Source: Methanimicrococcus blatticola (GTDB lineage Archaea > Halobacteriota > Methanosarcinia > Methanosarcinales > Methanosarcinaceae). Taken from it: a DNA stretch of 64,000 nt. The DNA is taken from contig NZ_SNYS01000005.1 in assembly GCF_004363215.1 (NCBI RefSeq), forward strand, positions 372,001-436,000, read 5' to 3'. A program made the translations under genes and the position numbers. Under the pieces are notes generated by a model. The model saw nothing but the letters and a program-made list of their open reading frames with translations, was not told the origin of the DNA and did not search any database. Positions 28,700 to 37,242 of this stretch are shown here, one piece after another (the first letter of the stretch is position 1; the number at the start of each line of letters is the position of its first letter).

Positions 28700-29473
28700 A
28701 TGGCTCTGTTTAATCTGGAAGGAAAAGTTGCAATCGTCACGGGTGCGTCCAGTGGTCTCGGATTCTCCGCTGCAAAAGCTTTCGCCGAAAACGGCGCATC
28801 TGTCGCTTTGCTCGCGCGCCGTAAAGAAAAACTGGAAGCAGGCGTTCAGGAAATTATTGCCGCCGGCGGAAAAGCGATTGCTGTTGAATGTGACGTGACC
28901 CAAGAAGAAAACGTGAAAAAAGCAGTTGACGAAGTCGTGAAAGAATTCGGAACCGTCCATATTTTGTTGAACAATGCCGGCGTCGCTCAGCTCGGAACCG
29001 TTGAAACTTTGACAATGGCAGAATGGAACCGCAGCATGGACGCAAATGTCACCAGCATTTTCCTGATGTCAAAATATGTGATCCCCCTCATGAGAAAACA
29101 GAAATACGGAAAAGTCATCAATATTTCCTCAATTAACGCGTTTGTTGCCGATAAAGGAAACGATTTGGCGCGCCATGTTTACAACACATCTAAAGCTGCC
29201 GTTCGCGGATTAACGCTCGGTATGGCCGCAACGTACATGGAAGAAAACATTACAGTCAACAGTGTCGGCCCCGGTCTTTTTGAAAGTGAAATGACGGAAA
29301 ACACGTTATTTGCTCACGAAGGATTCATGAAAATGTACAATTCATTAACCCCCGCAAGCCGCCCGGCCAAAAAAGGAGAATTAAACGGAACACTTTTGTA
29401 TTTGGCATCTGATGCTTCAAGTTACGTCACCGGTCAATACATTCTTGTTGACGGCGGTTTCTCGCTGGTTTAA
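28700..29473 (+). CDS. Short-chain dehydrogenase/reductase
   Basis: 257 residues, classical SDR. TGASSGLG near residue 15, LARRKEK after beta-2 (NADPH-type basic residues), NNAGVAQLG near 90, INISSIN, and YNTSK with catalytic Tyr and Lys near 161 are all present. The end LASDASSYVTGQYILVDGG is typical. It resembles 3-oxoacyl-ACP reductase/gluconate 5-dehydrogenase-like enzymes, but archaea lack the former pathway, so the substrate is open. GAGGAAA is 7 bases before the ATG. It is monocistronic, with 368 gene-free bases after it. Confidence 0.95.
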   Translation: MALFNLEGKVAIVTGASSGLGFSAAKAFAENGASVALLARRKEKLEAGVQEIIAAGGKAIAVECDVTQEENVKKAVDEVVKEFGTVHILLNNAGVAQLGTVETLTMAEWNRSMDANVTSIFLMSKYVIPLMRKQKYGKVINISSINAFVADKGNDLARHVYNTSKAAVRGLTLGMAATYMEENITVNSVGPGLFESEMTENTLFAHEGFMKMYNSLTPASRPAKKGELNGTLLYLASDASSYVTGQYILVDGGFSLV

Positions 29474-29840
29474 CACTGGTTAAATAATTGATTGAAAGAA
29501 ATTGAATGATTCAATTTCATTCAATTTTCAATTTTACTCAATTTCATTCAATTTTCATCAATTTGCATTCAAGTTCGGTTCTTTGTTTTTGTTTGATTTT
29601 ATTTTCGAGATCCTTTCTTTTTTACATCCGTTTTTATGTCAAAAAATTTCATTTCGCCAACGGCTTCCTGTTTTTAGGGATTCATTAACTGCAAATGAAA
29701 CCGCAATTTAGAGAACGGTTATAAAGAGAAAGTTCCTTTTGGGGTCATCGGGAAACTTGACGTTCAAGTTTTTTTCGGAACCAATTAAGAAATATAAATA
29801 ATCAAAAATAAATTATCCAAAAACAAGAGGGGATAAATAA
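29474..29840. other. Intergenic region with low-complexity repeats and a terminator-like hairpin
   Basis: 29500-29575 repeats TTCAATTTCATTCAATTTTCA-like words. At 29753-29777 the stem AAACTTGA/TTCAAGTTT with loop CG is followed by a T run. A TATA-like GGTTATAAAG lies at 29718-29727, so a very short RNA ending at the hairpin is possible, but there is no stronger evidence. The region ends with AGAGGGG, the ribosome site of the next gene. Confidence 0.5.
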
Positions 29841-30605
29841 ATGAAAAAAATACTTATGATTTTCGCGGTTCTCGCCGTCGCCTTTTTGGCAGTTGCTGCA
29901 AGCGGCTGCTTAGGCTCTGACGACAAAGAATCTGATAAGAATATAACCGCTGCGCCTGCGCAATCCGTCATTATTTACACTGACGGCGATAATGTGATTG
30001 CCCAAATGACTGTCATGATCATGGGAACACACAGCCAGTCCATCGACAAAGACAATGTTACAGTTAATATCAACGGAACAAATGTTGATGTCTTCGTTCC
30101 GGCCGTGACAACAAGCGATGTTAACACCAGAGACATCGGCTACGAAAATGTGACCGTTATTCTCGGCAAGACAAAAGACTTCAAAGAAGGAACGGCATAC
30201 ACCGTGACTGTCGGCGGCAAGACCGACGCAATGAACAAATACGGTTTTGAAATCGTTGACGGTACATTGTATTCTTTCAGAGCGGCCAACATTGACAGCG
30301 TGACCGTTGCTGCTGACGGAAATAACATCACCGCAACCGCAGTGATTGCAATCGGCGGCGGCTCCAACAGCGTTGACAAAGAAAACATTACAGCTGCAAC
30401 TGGTTACAACACCGACAACGAATTTGACATCTACATTCCGTTGAAAATCCGTGACGGTCCGTCCACCATGGAAATGAAATGGGGCGAGGAAAAATTCACA
30501 ATCGGTCAGTTGAACACCATGAAAGACGGCACATACACCGTTAATGTCAATGGCTACACCGTCTTGTTTACCATTGAAAGCGGTAAATTGACCATCAATG
30601 ACTAA
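29841..30605 (+). CDS. Secreted lipoprotein with a duplicated domain
   Basis: 254 residues. A signal peptide with lipobox (AVAASGCLG, Cys at residue 24) predicts a membrane-anchored, extracellular protein. The mature part consists of two related modules: SQSIDKDNVTVNI (near residue 65) and SNSVDKENITAATG (near 174) are equivalent, each followed by beta strands and an acidic, Thr-rich segment. This indicates an internal duplication of a small beta-sandwich. No enzyme motif is visible; adhesion, binding or cell-surface roles are possible. AGAGGGG lies before the ATG. It is expressed alone, with a strong terminator. Confidence 0.75.
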   Translation: MKKILMIFAVLAVAFLAVAASGCLGSDDKESDKNITAAPAQSVIIYTDGDNVIAQMTVMIMGTHSQSIDKDNVTVNINGTNVDVFVPAVTTSDVNTRDIGYENVTVILGKTKDFKEGTAYTVTVGGKTDAMNKYGFEIVDGTLYSFRAANIDSVTVAADGNNITATAVIAIGGGSNSVDKENITAATGYNTDNEFDIYIPLKIRDGPSTMEMKWGEEKFTIGQLNTMKDGTYTVNVNGYTVLFTIESGKLTIND

Positions 30606-30628
30606 ACAATAAATTTAATGATGAACTC

Positions 30629-30661
30629 AGCTTCGGGCGAATCCGCCTGAAGCTTTTTTTT
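30629..30661 (+). terminator. Terminator after the lipoprotein gene
   Basis: AGCTTCGGGCG (30629-30639) pairs with CGCCTGAAGCT (30644-30654), followed by eight T. The TATA-like CCTTATAAAG for the next gene starts about 10 bases later. Confidence 0.75.
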
Positions 30662-30724
30662 GGCTTAGTAACCCTTATAAAGAGGGGAAGAATAGTATGA
30701 TTATTAATTCAACGGTGGAAAAAA

Positions 30725-31054
30725 ATGAGAAAAGCAACGTTAATAATTATGGCAGCCGCTCTGATTTTATTAGCGGCGGCAGTACCTGCCTTGGCTTATC
30801 ACGGCAGCAATATGTACAAAAACAATACCTGTTTGAATAATCAATGTTACGTTTCTGAAAATGGCTCTTGCATTTACGCCGAAAATTGCCCGTACGACGG
30901 CGATTGTCAAAACGTCTGTCATTTAAATTGCGTGAATAATAATTGCGTGAATAATGTAAGAGAAGAACGTAACCAACAAACGAATCAACAAATTAACCAA
31001 CAAGCGTCTGCCGGTCATCACAGACATGGCGCGCATCACGGCAGAAACAGATAA
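30725..31054 (+). CDS. Small secreted Cys-rich, His-tailed protein
   Basis: 109 residues. A signal peptide ending near LAAAVPALAYHG (cut near residue 25) is followed by ~45 residues with eight cysteines spaced 3-7 apart, then an Asn/Gln-rich linker and a His-rich C-terminus (GHHRHGAHHGRNR). The cysteine pattern may form four disulfides or bind metal; the His tail would suit Ni, Zn or Cu binding (inference). No known family recognised. GGTGG is 7 bases before the ATG, and a TATA box CCTTATAAAG is at about 30673. A weak hairpin (31075-31098) follows. Confidence 0.7.
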   Translation: MRKATLIIMAAALILLAAAVPALAYHGSNMYKNNTCLNNQCYVSENGSCIYAENCPYDGDCQNVCHLNCVNNNCVNNVREERNQQTNQQINQQASAGHHRHGAHHGRNR

Positions 31055-31427
31055 CATTAATGAATAACGTTTTACGGTTTCGAATATTTTCGAAACCGCT
31101 CCTATTTTAAAAACAGATTTTATTTTAAAAACGACTATTTTAATGACTTTTATTTTAAAAATCGCTTTTTAAATGATTTTTGTTTTAAAAACAGATGATG
31201 AATAAATTCATTTTAAAATACGATAATTCTATGAAGAATTACAATTATCCTTAAAAACGCACTTCGGTGACTCAAATAGACATATTTAGGAATTATCACC
31301 AGTTGAGATTCTAAATGAATAATTATTTAAAATAGAAGAGATTTTTTTAATTTGCACTCTAAAAAAACAATAAAAACGACAGATATAGAGTGAATATTTA
31401 TGAAAAACGAAAAGGATGGGGCACATC
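31055..31427. other. Gene-free stretch with T/A-rich direct repeats
   Basis: A hairpin CGGTTTCGA/TTCGAAACCG at 31075-31098 follows the Cys-rich gene and may end its transcript. From 31100 to 31220 words of the type TTTTATTTTAAAAACG repeat about five times. The remainder is AT-rich without a convincing gene. Confidence 0.5.
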
Positions 31428-31844
31428 ATGGCAATTGAAATAGAATTAAATAAAGCTATGATTTTAAAGGCGCAGGAAAAGGATTTGCAGAATAAGATTT
31501 CAGCGCTTGAAAAAAACATCGTAGAAATGGAAAAGGAAATTCAAAATTTGGTAAAAGACGTTAATGTCAGAAAAGCCGAATTGAGAGAAAACTTTGAGAA
31601 TTGGAATCATATTCGGGAAATTTTAAGAGATTTGCCGAATGATCCGGAAACTATCATCAGAACACAATTTGAAGTTATTTTTGACGGCGGTATTGTCAAA
31701 GGCATATCGGTCAATGAAATGTACACATTCGGTAAATCCTTCAAAATTGAAAAAGAAGAAATCAATGCCGTTTTAGACAGAATGCACCAAAACGGGGAGA
31801 TTTCATATCCCAAACCCGATGTTGTTTGCTATACAAAATTGTAA
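31428..31844 (+). CDS. Coiled-coil plus winged-helix-like hypothetical protein
   Basis: About 138 residues from ATG 31428; the in-frame ATG at 31416 overlaps the likely ribosome site. Residues ~10-55 form a heptad-rich coiled coil (LQNKISALEKNIVEMEKEIQ). The C-terminal ~65 residues (EMYTFGKSFKIEKEEINAVL, then MHQNGEISYPKPD) look like a winged helix. The combination suggests a dimeric DNA-binding protein, but there is no recognised family. It is 116 bases upstream of an HxlR-type regulator gene with its own promoter. Confidence 0.55.
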   Translation: MAIEIELNKAMILKAQEKDLQNKISALEKNIVEMEKEIQNLVKDVNVRKAELRENFENWNHIREILRDLPNDPETIIRTQFEVIFDGGIVKGISVNEMYTFGKSFKIEKEEINAVLDRMHQNGEISYPKPDVVCYTKL

Positions 31845-31931
31845 GATATATTATCAAATACGTTATCGTGGCCGATTATTTCGGTTGCTTTAACGAATTG
31901 TTTTTAGGATATTCCTATAAACTAAATAACT

Positions 31932-31939
31932 TTAAATAG
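31932..31939 (+). promoter_or_regulatory. TATA box of the HxlR-type gene
   Basis: TTTAAATA about 26 bases before the ATG at 31961, implying a leaderless transcript. Between them lies the short dyad GCATACATGC, placed where a repressor could block initiation. Confidence 0.5.
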
Positions 31940-31960
31940 CATACATGCTCAAAGTAAAGT

Positions 31961-32383
31961 ATGAAAGAGACCATTGACGAAATGTACAAATGCAGTCCTC
32001 CCGGAACGCATATTGAAGACACGACCTTTGGCTATACACTCGGATTAATCAGCGGCAAATACAAAATGCTGATTTTGTATTGGATGTGGGAATATGAAGA
32101 AATCCGATACAATCAACTCAAACGCTGCATTCAAACGATTTCTGACAGAACACTCAGCCGGACTTTAAAGGAAATGGAAGCTGACGGATTGGTGATTCGA
32201 AACGAATATCCGCAAGTTCCGCCAAAAGTTGAATATTCGTTATCGGAGCGCGGCAAATCATTGATTCCGATTCTGGATTACATGTGCATTTGGGGACAGA
32301 TGAACAAACCGGGTGAAAACGAAGTAGATATGCCGAATATGCAGCAAATCATAACCAAATATTACAGCGATCAAGTCAATTAA
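31961..32383 (+). CDS. HxlR-family transcriptional regulator
   Basis: 140 residues. A winged helix-turn-helix of the HxlR group: LISGKYKMLILYWMWEYEEI corresponds to the family's IGGKWK block, RYNQLKRCIQTISDRTLSRT holds the recognition helix, and VPPKVEYSLSERGKSLIPIL is the wing and linker. The CPVE-type N-terminal cysteine motif is replaced by CSPPG. HxlR proteins often sense aldehydes or oxidants and control neighbouring oxidoreductases. The aldo/keto reductase operon 390 bases downstream is the obvious candidate target. No ribosome site; leaderless. Confidence 0.9.
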   Translation: MKETIDEMYKCSPPGTHIEDTTFGYTLGLISGKYKMLILYWMWEYEEIRYNQLKRCIQTISDRTLSRTLKEMEADGLVIRNEYPQVPPKVEYSLSERGKSLIPILDYMCIWGQMNKPGENEVDMPNMQQIITKYYSDQVN

Positions 32384-32771
32384 TCGCCTATTTTCTTTTT
32401 TATTATTTTTCTTTTTTCAACGTTTTTTGGATTTTATTTTTTTACACAGGTTCAGAGTTCATATTTTTGAGAAAACAAAACGCGTTTTTTCTTATTTTTT
32501 AAAAAGCCATGCTGTTCGCGCGCGACGGCGAGTGGCGGCAGTAGTGGCGGCAGTGGTGGCGGCCGGCAACGGTCAGTGATGGCAGAAAAAAGACACACGT
32601 AGCAAAGCAGAGATGAACGCAGCAAAACAGATACTTGCAAAAATAACAAAGAAACATTTTGATTTAGGAACCAACCGCTTTATCCGATGACATTTACTTT
32701 ACCTGTCGTAAGTGCCCACGTTAAATATTCTCTTGTCTTTCTCAAAACACTGACAACTCAGGAGGATTAAA
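32384..32771. other. Gene-free stretch with a GC-rich micro-repeat
   Basis: 32514-32575 is a sharply GC-rich patch made of AGTGGCGGC-like triplet-rich repeats, unlike anything nearby. It is followed at 32598-32640 by a degenerate, inverted-orientation copy of the 18-bp repeat found at 63831-63950 (GCAGCAAAACAGAT words). No promoter or gene is evident apart from the ribosome site AGGAGG at 32760. Confidence 0.5.
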
Positions 32772-33884
32772 ATGAAGAGACTCGGATTCGGTTTGATGCG
32801 CTTGCCGCAAAAAGATGAAAATGATTATTCAAACATTGATATGGAACAAACAATCAAAATGGCGGATTACTTCTTGGAAAAAGGATTTACTCATTTTGAT
32901 ACAGGATATCCTTATCACAACGGCAACAGCGAAACGGCATTTAGAGAAGGGGTTGTTAAAAGGCATCCCAGAGGCGCTTTTACAATTTCCGATAAATTGC
33001 CGACATGGATGATTACTTCCAATGACGATTGCCAAAAATATTTTGACGAACAGTTAGAGAGATGCGGCGTTGATTATTTTGATTTATATTTCCTCCATAA
33101 TTTGGGAGAAAAAAGTTACGAGGATTCACTCAAATACGGCGGCTTTGACTTCATGCGAAAAATGAAAACGGAAGGCAAAGCCAAAACGATTGGTTTTTCA
33201 TATCACGACAAAGCCGATGTTTTGGACAAAATTTTAACGGAACAACCGGATATGGATTATGTACTGCTTCAAATCAATTACGCGGACTGGGAGACAGAAA
33301 CCATCGAGTCACGCAAATGCTATGAAGCGGCAACAAAGCACGGCGTTTCCGTCATCGTCATGGAACCGTTAAAAGGCGGATCGCTGGTGACAGTTCCGGC
33401 GGAAGTTGAAAAGCTCTTTAAAGATGCTCGTCCGGAAATGAGTGTCGCGTCTTGGGCGATTCGTTTTGCGGCATCTTTGGAAAATGTCGTCTGTGTTCTC
33501 AGCGGCATGAGCAATATGGAACAAATGGAAGACAACATCCGCTATATGGAAAATTTTGAACCCCTCAACGCAGAAGAGCAGGAAATCATTGCCAAAGCCT
33601 CTGAAATGATAAAGGAAGCTTTTGCGATTCCGTGTACAGCCTGCAATTATTGCATTGACGATTGCCCGAAGAACATCCCGATTCCGAAATATTTCTCGCT
33701 CTATAACAATCAGGATCAATTCGGTTTGTTGCCGCCGCATTTTGCGTATTATACAAATTTGATTGCTGACCACGGAAAAGCATCGGACTGCATCAGCTGT
33801 AAAAAATGTGAAAGTCATTGCCCGCAGCATATTCGAATCGCAGAAGAGATGGAAAAAGTCACTGCGGTTTTTGATTCCCAATAA
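32772..33884 (+). CDS. Aldo/keto reductase with C-terminal ferredoxin-type Fe-S domain
   Basis: 370 residues. N-terminal TIM-barrel aldo/keto reductase: FGLMRLPQKD, the catalytic Asp/Tyr block HFDTGYPYHNG near residue 40, and the His in YFLHNLG. The last ~100 residues add two [4Fe-4S] motifs, CTACNYCIDDCPKNIP and CISCKKCESHCPQHI. This is the COG1453-type predicted oxidoreductase common in anaerobes; the clusters suggest electron exchange with ferredoxin or flavodoxin rather than only NAD(P)H. AGGAGG precedes the ATG. A flavodoxin gene follows 30 bases later, a fitting partner, then an acetyltransferase, so the three probably form an operon. Confidence 0.95.
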   Translation: MKRLGFGLMRLPQKDENDYSNIDMEQTIKMADYFLEKGFTHFDTGYPYHNGNSETAFREGVVKRHPRGAFTISDKLPTWMITSNDDCQKYFDEQLERCGVDYFDLYFLHNLGEKSYEDSLKYGGFDFMRKMKTEGKAKTIGFSYHDKADVLDKILTEQPDMDYVLLQINYADWETETIESRKCYEAATKHGVSVIVMEPLKGGSLVTVPAEVEKLFKDARPEMSVASWAIRFAASLENVVCVLSGMSNMEQMEDNIRYMENFEPLNAEEQEIIAKASEMIKEAFAIPCTACNYCIDDCPKNIPIPKYFSLYNNQDQFGLLPPHFAYYTNLIADHGKASDCISCKKCESHCPQHIRIAEEMEKVTAVFDSQ

Positions 33885-33914
33885 AACAGATAATAACAAA
33901 AAAAAGGTGAAAAA

Positions 33915-34409
33915 ATGAGTCAAAAAATGAATCCAAAAATATTAATCGCATATTACAGCTGGGCCGGAAATACGAAGAAGATCGCGGAACAGATTCAAAG
34001 TGAAACAGACGGAACGCTTTTTGAGATAATTCCGGAAACGGCTTACCCGAAAGATTATAATGAGACGGTTCAGCAGGCGAAGAAAGAAATCGCTGACGGA
34101 TTTAAGCCGGCGCTGAAAACAAAAATTGACGACGTTGATTCATACGATATTGTTTTCATCGGCTCGCCGAATTGGTGGAGCACAAATGCGCCGCCGATTG
34201 ACACGTTCCTGGCGGATAATGATTTGTCGGGCAAAACGGTTGTTCCGTTTTGTACACACGGCGGGGGCGGTCAAGCGAGAACTGCGGCAGATGTTGCAAA
34301 GAAGTGCCCGAATTCAACGGTTTTGGAGGGATTCTGCGTTTCCCAAAACGGCATTGAGAAAGCGAAAGTGGATGTTTCCAAATGGCTGAAGAAAATCGGC
34401 GTGATTTAA
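33915..34409 (+). CDS. Flavodoxin
   Basis: 164 residues, a flavodoxin-like domain. The FMN phosphate loop is YYSWAGNTKKIA (residues ~14-25), with the aromatic loop GSPNWWSTNAPP near residue 86 and FCTHGGGGQARTA near 116. It belongs to the short group used as oxidoreductase partner. GGTGA lies 5 bases before the ATG. It sits between the Fe-S aldo/keto reductase and an acetyltransferase gene (16-base gap), and probably carries electrons for the reductase (inference). Confidence 0.92.
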   Translation: MSQKMNPKILIAYYSWAGNTKKIAEQIQSETDGTLFEIIPETAYPKDYNETVQQAKKEIADGFKPALKTKIDDVDSYDIVFIGSPNWWSTNAPPIDTFLADNDLSGKTVVPFCTHGGGGQARTAADVAKKCPNSTVLEGFCVSQNGIEKAKVDVSKWLKKIGVI

Positions 34410-34425
34410 TATAGAGAGTGGACGA

Positions 34426-34992
34426 ATGAGTTCAAAAGATATTTTAGAACGGGACAGAACCGGAGAGATAATTTCCATCAATGATCCGGAATATCCGAAA
34501 ATCAGCGTGTTGATTGAAGAAGCGCAGCGAATAACGGCTGAAATGAATACCGTCTATCATGAACCCGAAGAAATTCGAGTGCTTTTTTCGGAATTGACCG
34601 GAAAAAAGGTTGATGATTCTTTCGGGATTTTGATGCCGTTTTACACGGATTTCGGAAAGAATATTTCAATCGGGAAAAATGTTTTTGTGAATCACGCCTG
34701 TACGTTTATGGACAGAGGCGGCATTACAATCGAAGATAATGTGCTGATCGGCCCAAAAGTAAATTTATTGACAATTAATCATCCGATTGATCCGGCAACC
34801 AGAAGATGTACCGTTTCAAAACCGATTAAAATATGTAAAAATGTTTGGCTTGGCGCGGCAGCCACTGTTCTTGCAGGGATTACAATCGGAGAGAATTCAA
34901 TCGTATCTGCAGGCGCAGTTGTAACCAAAGATGTACCGGCGAATGTGATTGTTGCCGGCTGTCCTGCAAAAATAATTAAAGAAATTGAATGA
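34426..34992 (+). CDS. Sugar O-acetyltransferase-like hexapeptide protein
   Basis: 188 residues, a left-handed beta-helix acetyltransferase of the maltose/galactoside type: YHEPEEIRVLFSELTG (Mac-like N-terminus), FVNHACTFMDRGGI, LLTINHPIDPATR with the catalytic His, and VWLGAAATVLAGITIGENS. It is related to, but shorter and distinct from, the protein at 12308. It is 16 bases behind the flavodoxin gene and probably the last gene of a three-gene operon. The acceptor is unknown. Confidence 0.9.
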   Translation: MSSKDILERDRTGEIISINDPEYPKISVLIEEAQRITAEMNTVYHEPEEIRVLFSELTGKKVDDSFGILMPFYTDFGKNISIGKNVFVNHACTFMDRGGITIEDNVLIGPKVNLLTINHPIDPATRRCTVSKPIKICKNVWLGAAATVLAGITIGENSIVSAGAVVTKDVPANVIVAGCPAKIIKEIE

Positions 34993-35052
34993 AAAACATT
35001 TGCAATTTTTCATTTTATTTCTTTTTTGTTTTTATGATTTTATTTATGATAA

Positions 35053-35595
35053 TTAAAGACAATATTCCGAGAAGTCGCGTTTTAATTCGGAATTGATTGT
35101 CATTAAAGAGCGAACAATATTGGTAATGGCCGCCTCAGACAGCTTAATCAGGCGGTCAAGCGCCTCTTCCGCTCTTTCAAACTCTTTGACAACTTCACCG
35201 TTGTCGACATGTGTTATGAATGCTTGTTCCGTCAGCGTATTTTTAACAGATTCGAGAGAAACGACAACGACAATTGAATCTTTATTGAATTCTTTGCCGA
35301 CGTAAGGATAATCGTTGTTTAATTTCTGCCCGACACGAATGAATTCGTCAATGATTTCAGATAATCCGTCATGATATTTCAAAACGGGAACATGTTTGAA
35401 ATGCGGATTGGCTTCGTAATCTTTTCTCAATTCGTTACGGAATTCCGCAAAATCATTGCGGATTTTTTTCAATAATTTATTGGAGGGAACGTAATAACAC
35501 TCCAATACTTCCTGATAATATTTGAAATTCTCAACAGCAAGATGTTTTTTATGATATTCAATAAGAGTAGAAATGTCTGTATTCAGTATATTCAT
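35053..35595 (-). CDS. Hypothetical helical protein
   Basis: About 180 residues. The ATG at 35595 has GGGGGA 8 bases upstream and was preferred to an extended start at 35643. The sequence is alpha-helical and charged, with a central segment (KDSIVVVVSLESV) that looks like one beta strand pair, and helices on both sides (FERAEEALDRLIKLSEAAI). No membrane segment, no recognised family. It stands between the acetyltransferase (convergent) and an HxlR regulator, alone in its transcript. Confidence 0.65.
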   Translation of the reverse strand: MNILNTDISTLIEYHKKHLAVENFKYYQEVLECYYVPSNKLLKKIRNDFAEFRNELRKDYEANPHFKHVPVLKYHDGLSEIIDEFIRVGQKLNNDYPYVGKEFNKDSIVVVVSLESVKNTLTEQAFITHVDNGEVVKEFERAEEALDRLIKLSEAAITNIVRSLMTINSELKRDFSEYCL

Positions 35596-35828
35596 TAATC
35601 TGTCCCCCAAAAGATCTAAAATAAAATCAAACGACAGCAACATTTCAAATAAACGGAAAATGTTGACAAAATATAGATTACAAAGATTTTATTTAAATTT
35701 AACGATTATAAAGTATAGAAAGTTTCAAAAATATATACTTTTTAAAAAAAGAGTTAATTAAGTCATTTTAATTTATTTTTGACTGTTTCTGTAGATTTAT
35801 TCGAACCAAAGTTCTGATAAGAAACAGA

Positions 35829-36155
35829 TTAAACTGCCTCTTTAACTTCATTTTTGTAAAATTCACCCCACGTATTCATTGAATCTAAAATCGGTTCTAA
35901 ACTTCGTCCAAGTTCCGTTAATGAATATTCAACGCGCGGCGGAATTTCGGCGTAAGCGACTCTGTTGACCAATCCGTCTTTTTCCATTGCTTTTAATTGC
36001 TGCGTCAGCATGCGCTGACTGACATTGCTGATTGATTTCTGAAGCTCGCCGAAACGTTTTTTCCCGGGCATAAGTTCTCTTAAAATCAATACTTTCCATT
36101 TGTCGCCGATTAGTTGAAGCGTAACTTCAACCGGGCAGGGCGGTAATTCTTTCAT
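35829..36155 (-). CDS. HxlR-family transcriptional regulator
   Basis: 108 residues, the typical length. The N-terminal CPVEVTLQLIGDKWKVLIL carries the conserved redox-active Cys (residue 7) of HypR/HxlR regulators. The recognition helix is ISNVSQRMLTQQLKAMEKDG and the wing IPPRVEYSLTELGRSLEPIL. It is divergent from the NAD(P)-binding protein gene at 36368. The shared 212-base gap is the expected place of its operators. In this family, oxidation of the Cys usually turns on a nearby reductase gene. Confidence 0.96.
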   Translation of the reverse strand: MKELPPCPVEVTLQLIGDKWKVLILRELMPGKKRFGELQKSISNVSQRMLTQQLKAMEKDGLVNRVAYAEIPPRVEYSLTELGRSLEPILDSMNTWGEFYKNEVKEAV

Positions 36156-36367
36156 TTAAATCACATTCTGGTTTTATTGACAAATTAATTCAAATCAATA
36201 TATGTAAACAATAGTTACTTTTTGGTGCTTATATTACATTTTGATTTCTGCTTACTACAAATAAGAATCTGTCTTTTTTGATTTTGCATTTGCCGGCAAT
36301 ACAATTCAAAAATAGAATAAAAAATAAAATCAAAAAAATAAACAAAATAAATCGCAAGAGGAAAAAT
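36156..36367. promoter_or_regulatory. Divergent control region HxlR / NAD(P)-binding protein
   Basis: Contains an imperfect dyad GTAAAC-AAT-AGTTAC at 36204-36218 between the two start codons, a possible HxlR operator. A TATA-like CTTATATTACA follows at about 36228. The in-frame upstream extension of the + strand gene (from 36278) lacks a ribosome site. Confidence 0.5.
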
Positions 36368-37006
36368 ATGAAAATCGCAATTATCGGTGCTTCGGGAAAA
36401 GAAGGAAAATGTTTGACCGAAGAAACTGTTTTAAGAGGGCATGACGTGACGGCTATTGTCAGAGACGCTCAAAAAGTCAAGATGTCCGATGTCAAAATTT
36501 TGGAAAAAGATTTGTTTGACTTAACTTACAATGATTTGAAAAACTTTAATGTCGTCATTGATGCTTTCGGCGCGTGGACACCTGAGACGCTTCCGCTTCA
36601 TCAAAAATCATTAAACCACCTGGCCGGCCTTTTGAAAAATCATGAAGAAATCCGTCTTCTCGTTGTCGGCGGCGCCGGCAGTTTGTATGTCGATTCGGAC
36701 CACAAAATCCGTTTGATGGATACGCCCGAATTTCCGGACGCGTTTGTTCCGCTCGCAACTGCTATGGGAATTGCTTTTGATGATTTGAAGAAAACGGAAG
36801 GCGTGAATTGGACATATTTGAGCCCCGCCGCCGATTTCGCTGCCGACGGTGAAAGAACAGGGAAATATAAACTCGGCGGCGATGAATTCATTGTCAACAG
36901 TGCCGGAAACAGTCAAATTAGTTATGCTGATTATGCAATTGCCATGATTGATGAAGCTGAAAACGGGAAATTTTTGAAACAAAGATTTTCAGTTGTTTCG
37001 GAATAA
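36368..37006 (+). CDS. NAD(P)-binding Rossmann protein, NmrA/flavin-reductase-like
   Basis: About 212 residues from ATG 36368, which has GAGG 9 bases upstream. The N-terminus KIAIIGASGKEGKCLTEE is the dinucleotide-binding loop of atypical SDRs (GxSGxxG). VVIDAFGAWTPET and LLVVGGAGSLY follow as in the family of stand-alone NAD(P)H-binding proteins. It is divergent from an HxlR regulator, a common pairing for electrophile or quinone response. Its 3' end (KFLKQRFSVVSE, stop and terminator) is duplicated at 44148-44232, where the copy reads KFLKTRFSVVSE. The gene itself is intact. Confidence 0.9.
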   Translation: MKIAIIGASGKEGKCLTEETVLRGHDVTAIVRDAQKVKMSDVKILEKDLFDLTYNDLKNFNVVIDAFGAWTPETLPLHQKSLNHLAGLLKNHEEIRLLVVGGAGSLYVDSDHKIRLMDTPEFPDAFVPLATAMGIAFDDLKKTEGVNWTYLSPAADFAADGERTGKYKLGGDEFIVNSAGNSQISYADYAIAMIDEAENGKFLKQRFSVVSE

Positions 37007-37049
37007 TTAAGACACAGAGATTTTCTCTGTGTCATCTTTTTTGAAAAAT
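36966..37049 (+). repeat. Direct repeat, left copy (island boundary)
   Basis: 84 bases covering the last 13 codons of the NAD(P)-binding gene, its stop codon and its terminator. It matches 44148-44232 with seven mismatches and one one-base gap by my alignment. The pair brackets 7.1 kb of foreign-looking genes. Confidence 0.85.
37012..37042 (+). terminator. Terminator of the NAD(P)-binding protein gene
   Basis: ACACAGAGA (37012-37020) and TCTCTGTGT (37024-37032) form the stem, followed by CATCTTTTTT. The duplicated copy at 44195-44225 keeps most of the stem (GCAGAGA/TCTCTGT) and the T run. Confidence 0.7.
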
Positions 37050-37242
37050 GAAATTGAAAATATATCATTATTAAACATTATAAAAATGGCTTATTTTTAG
37101 ATGATAGAAATCAATATTAAAACAGAAACAATTCGACAGTGATTGTTTTTTTGAGGATTAATGTTATATAATAATAATGACAGATGACAGTCAAAGAATA
37201 ATCTAACAGTATCCTAGAAGAATAAAACCTGTGAGGAATTCA

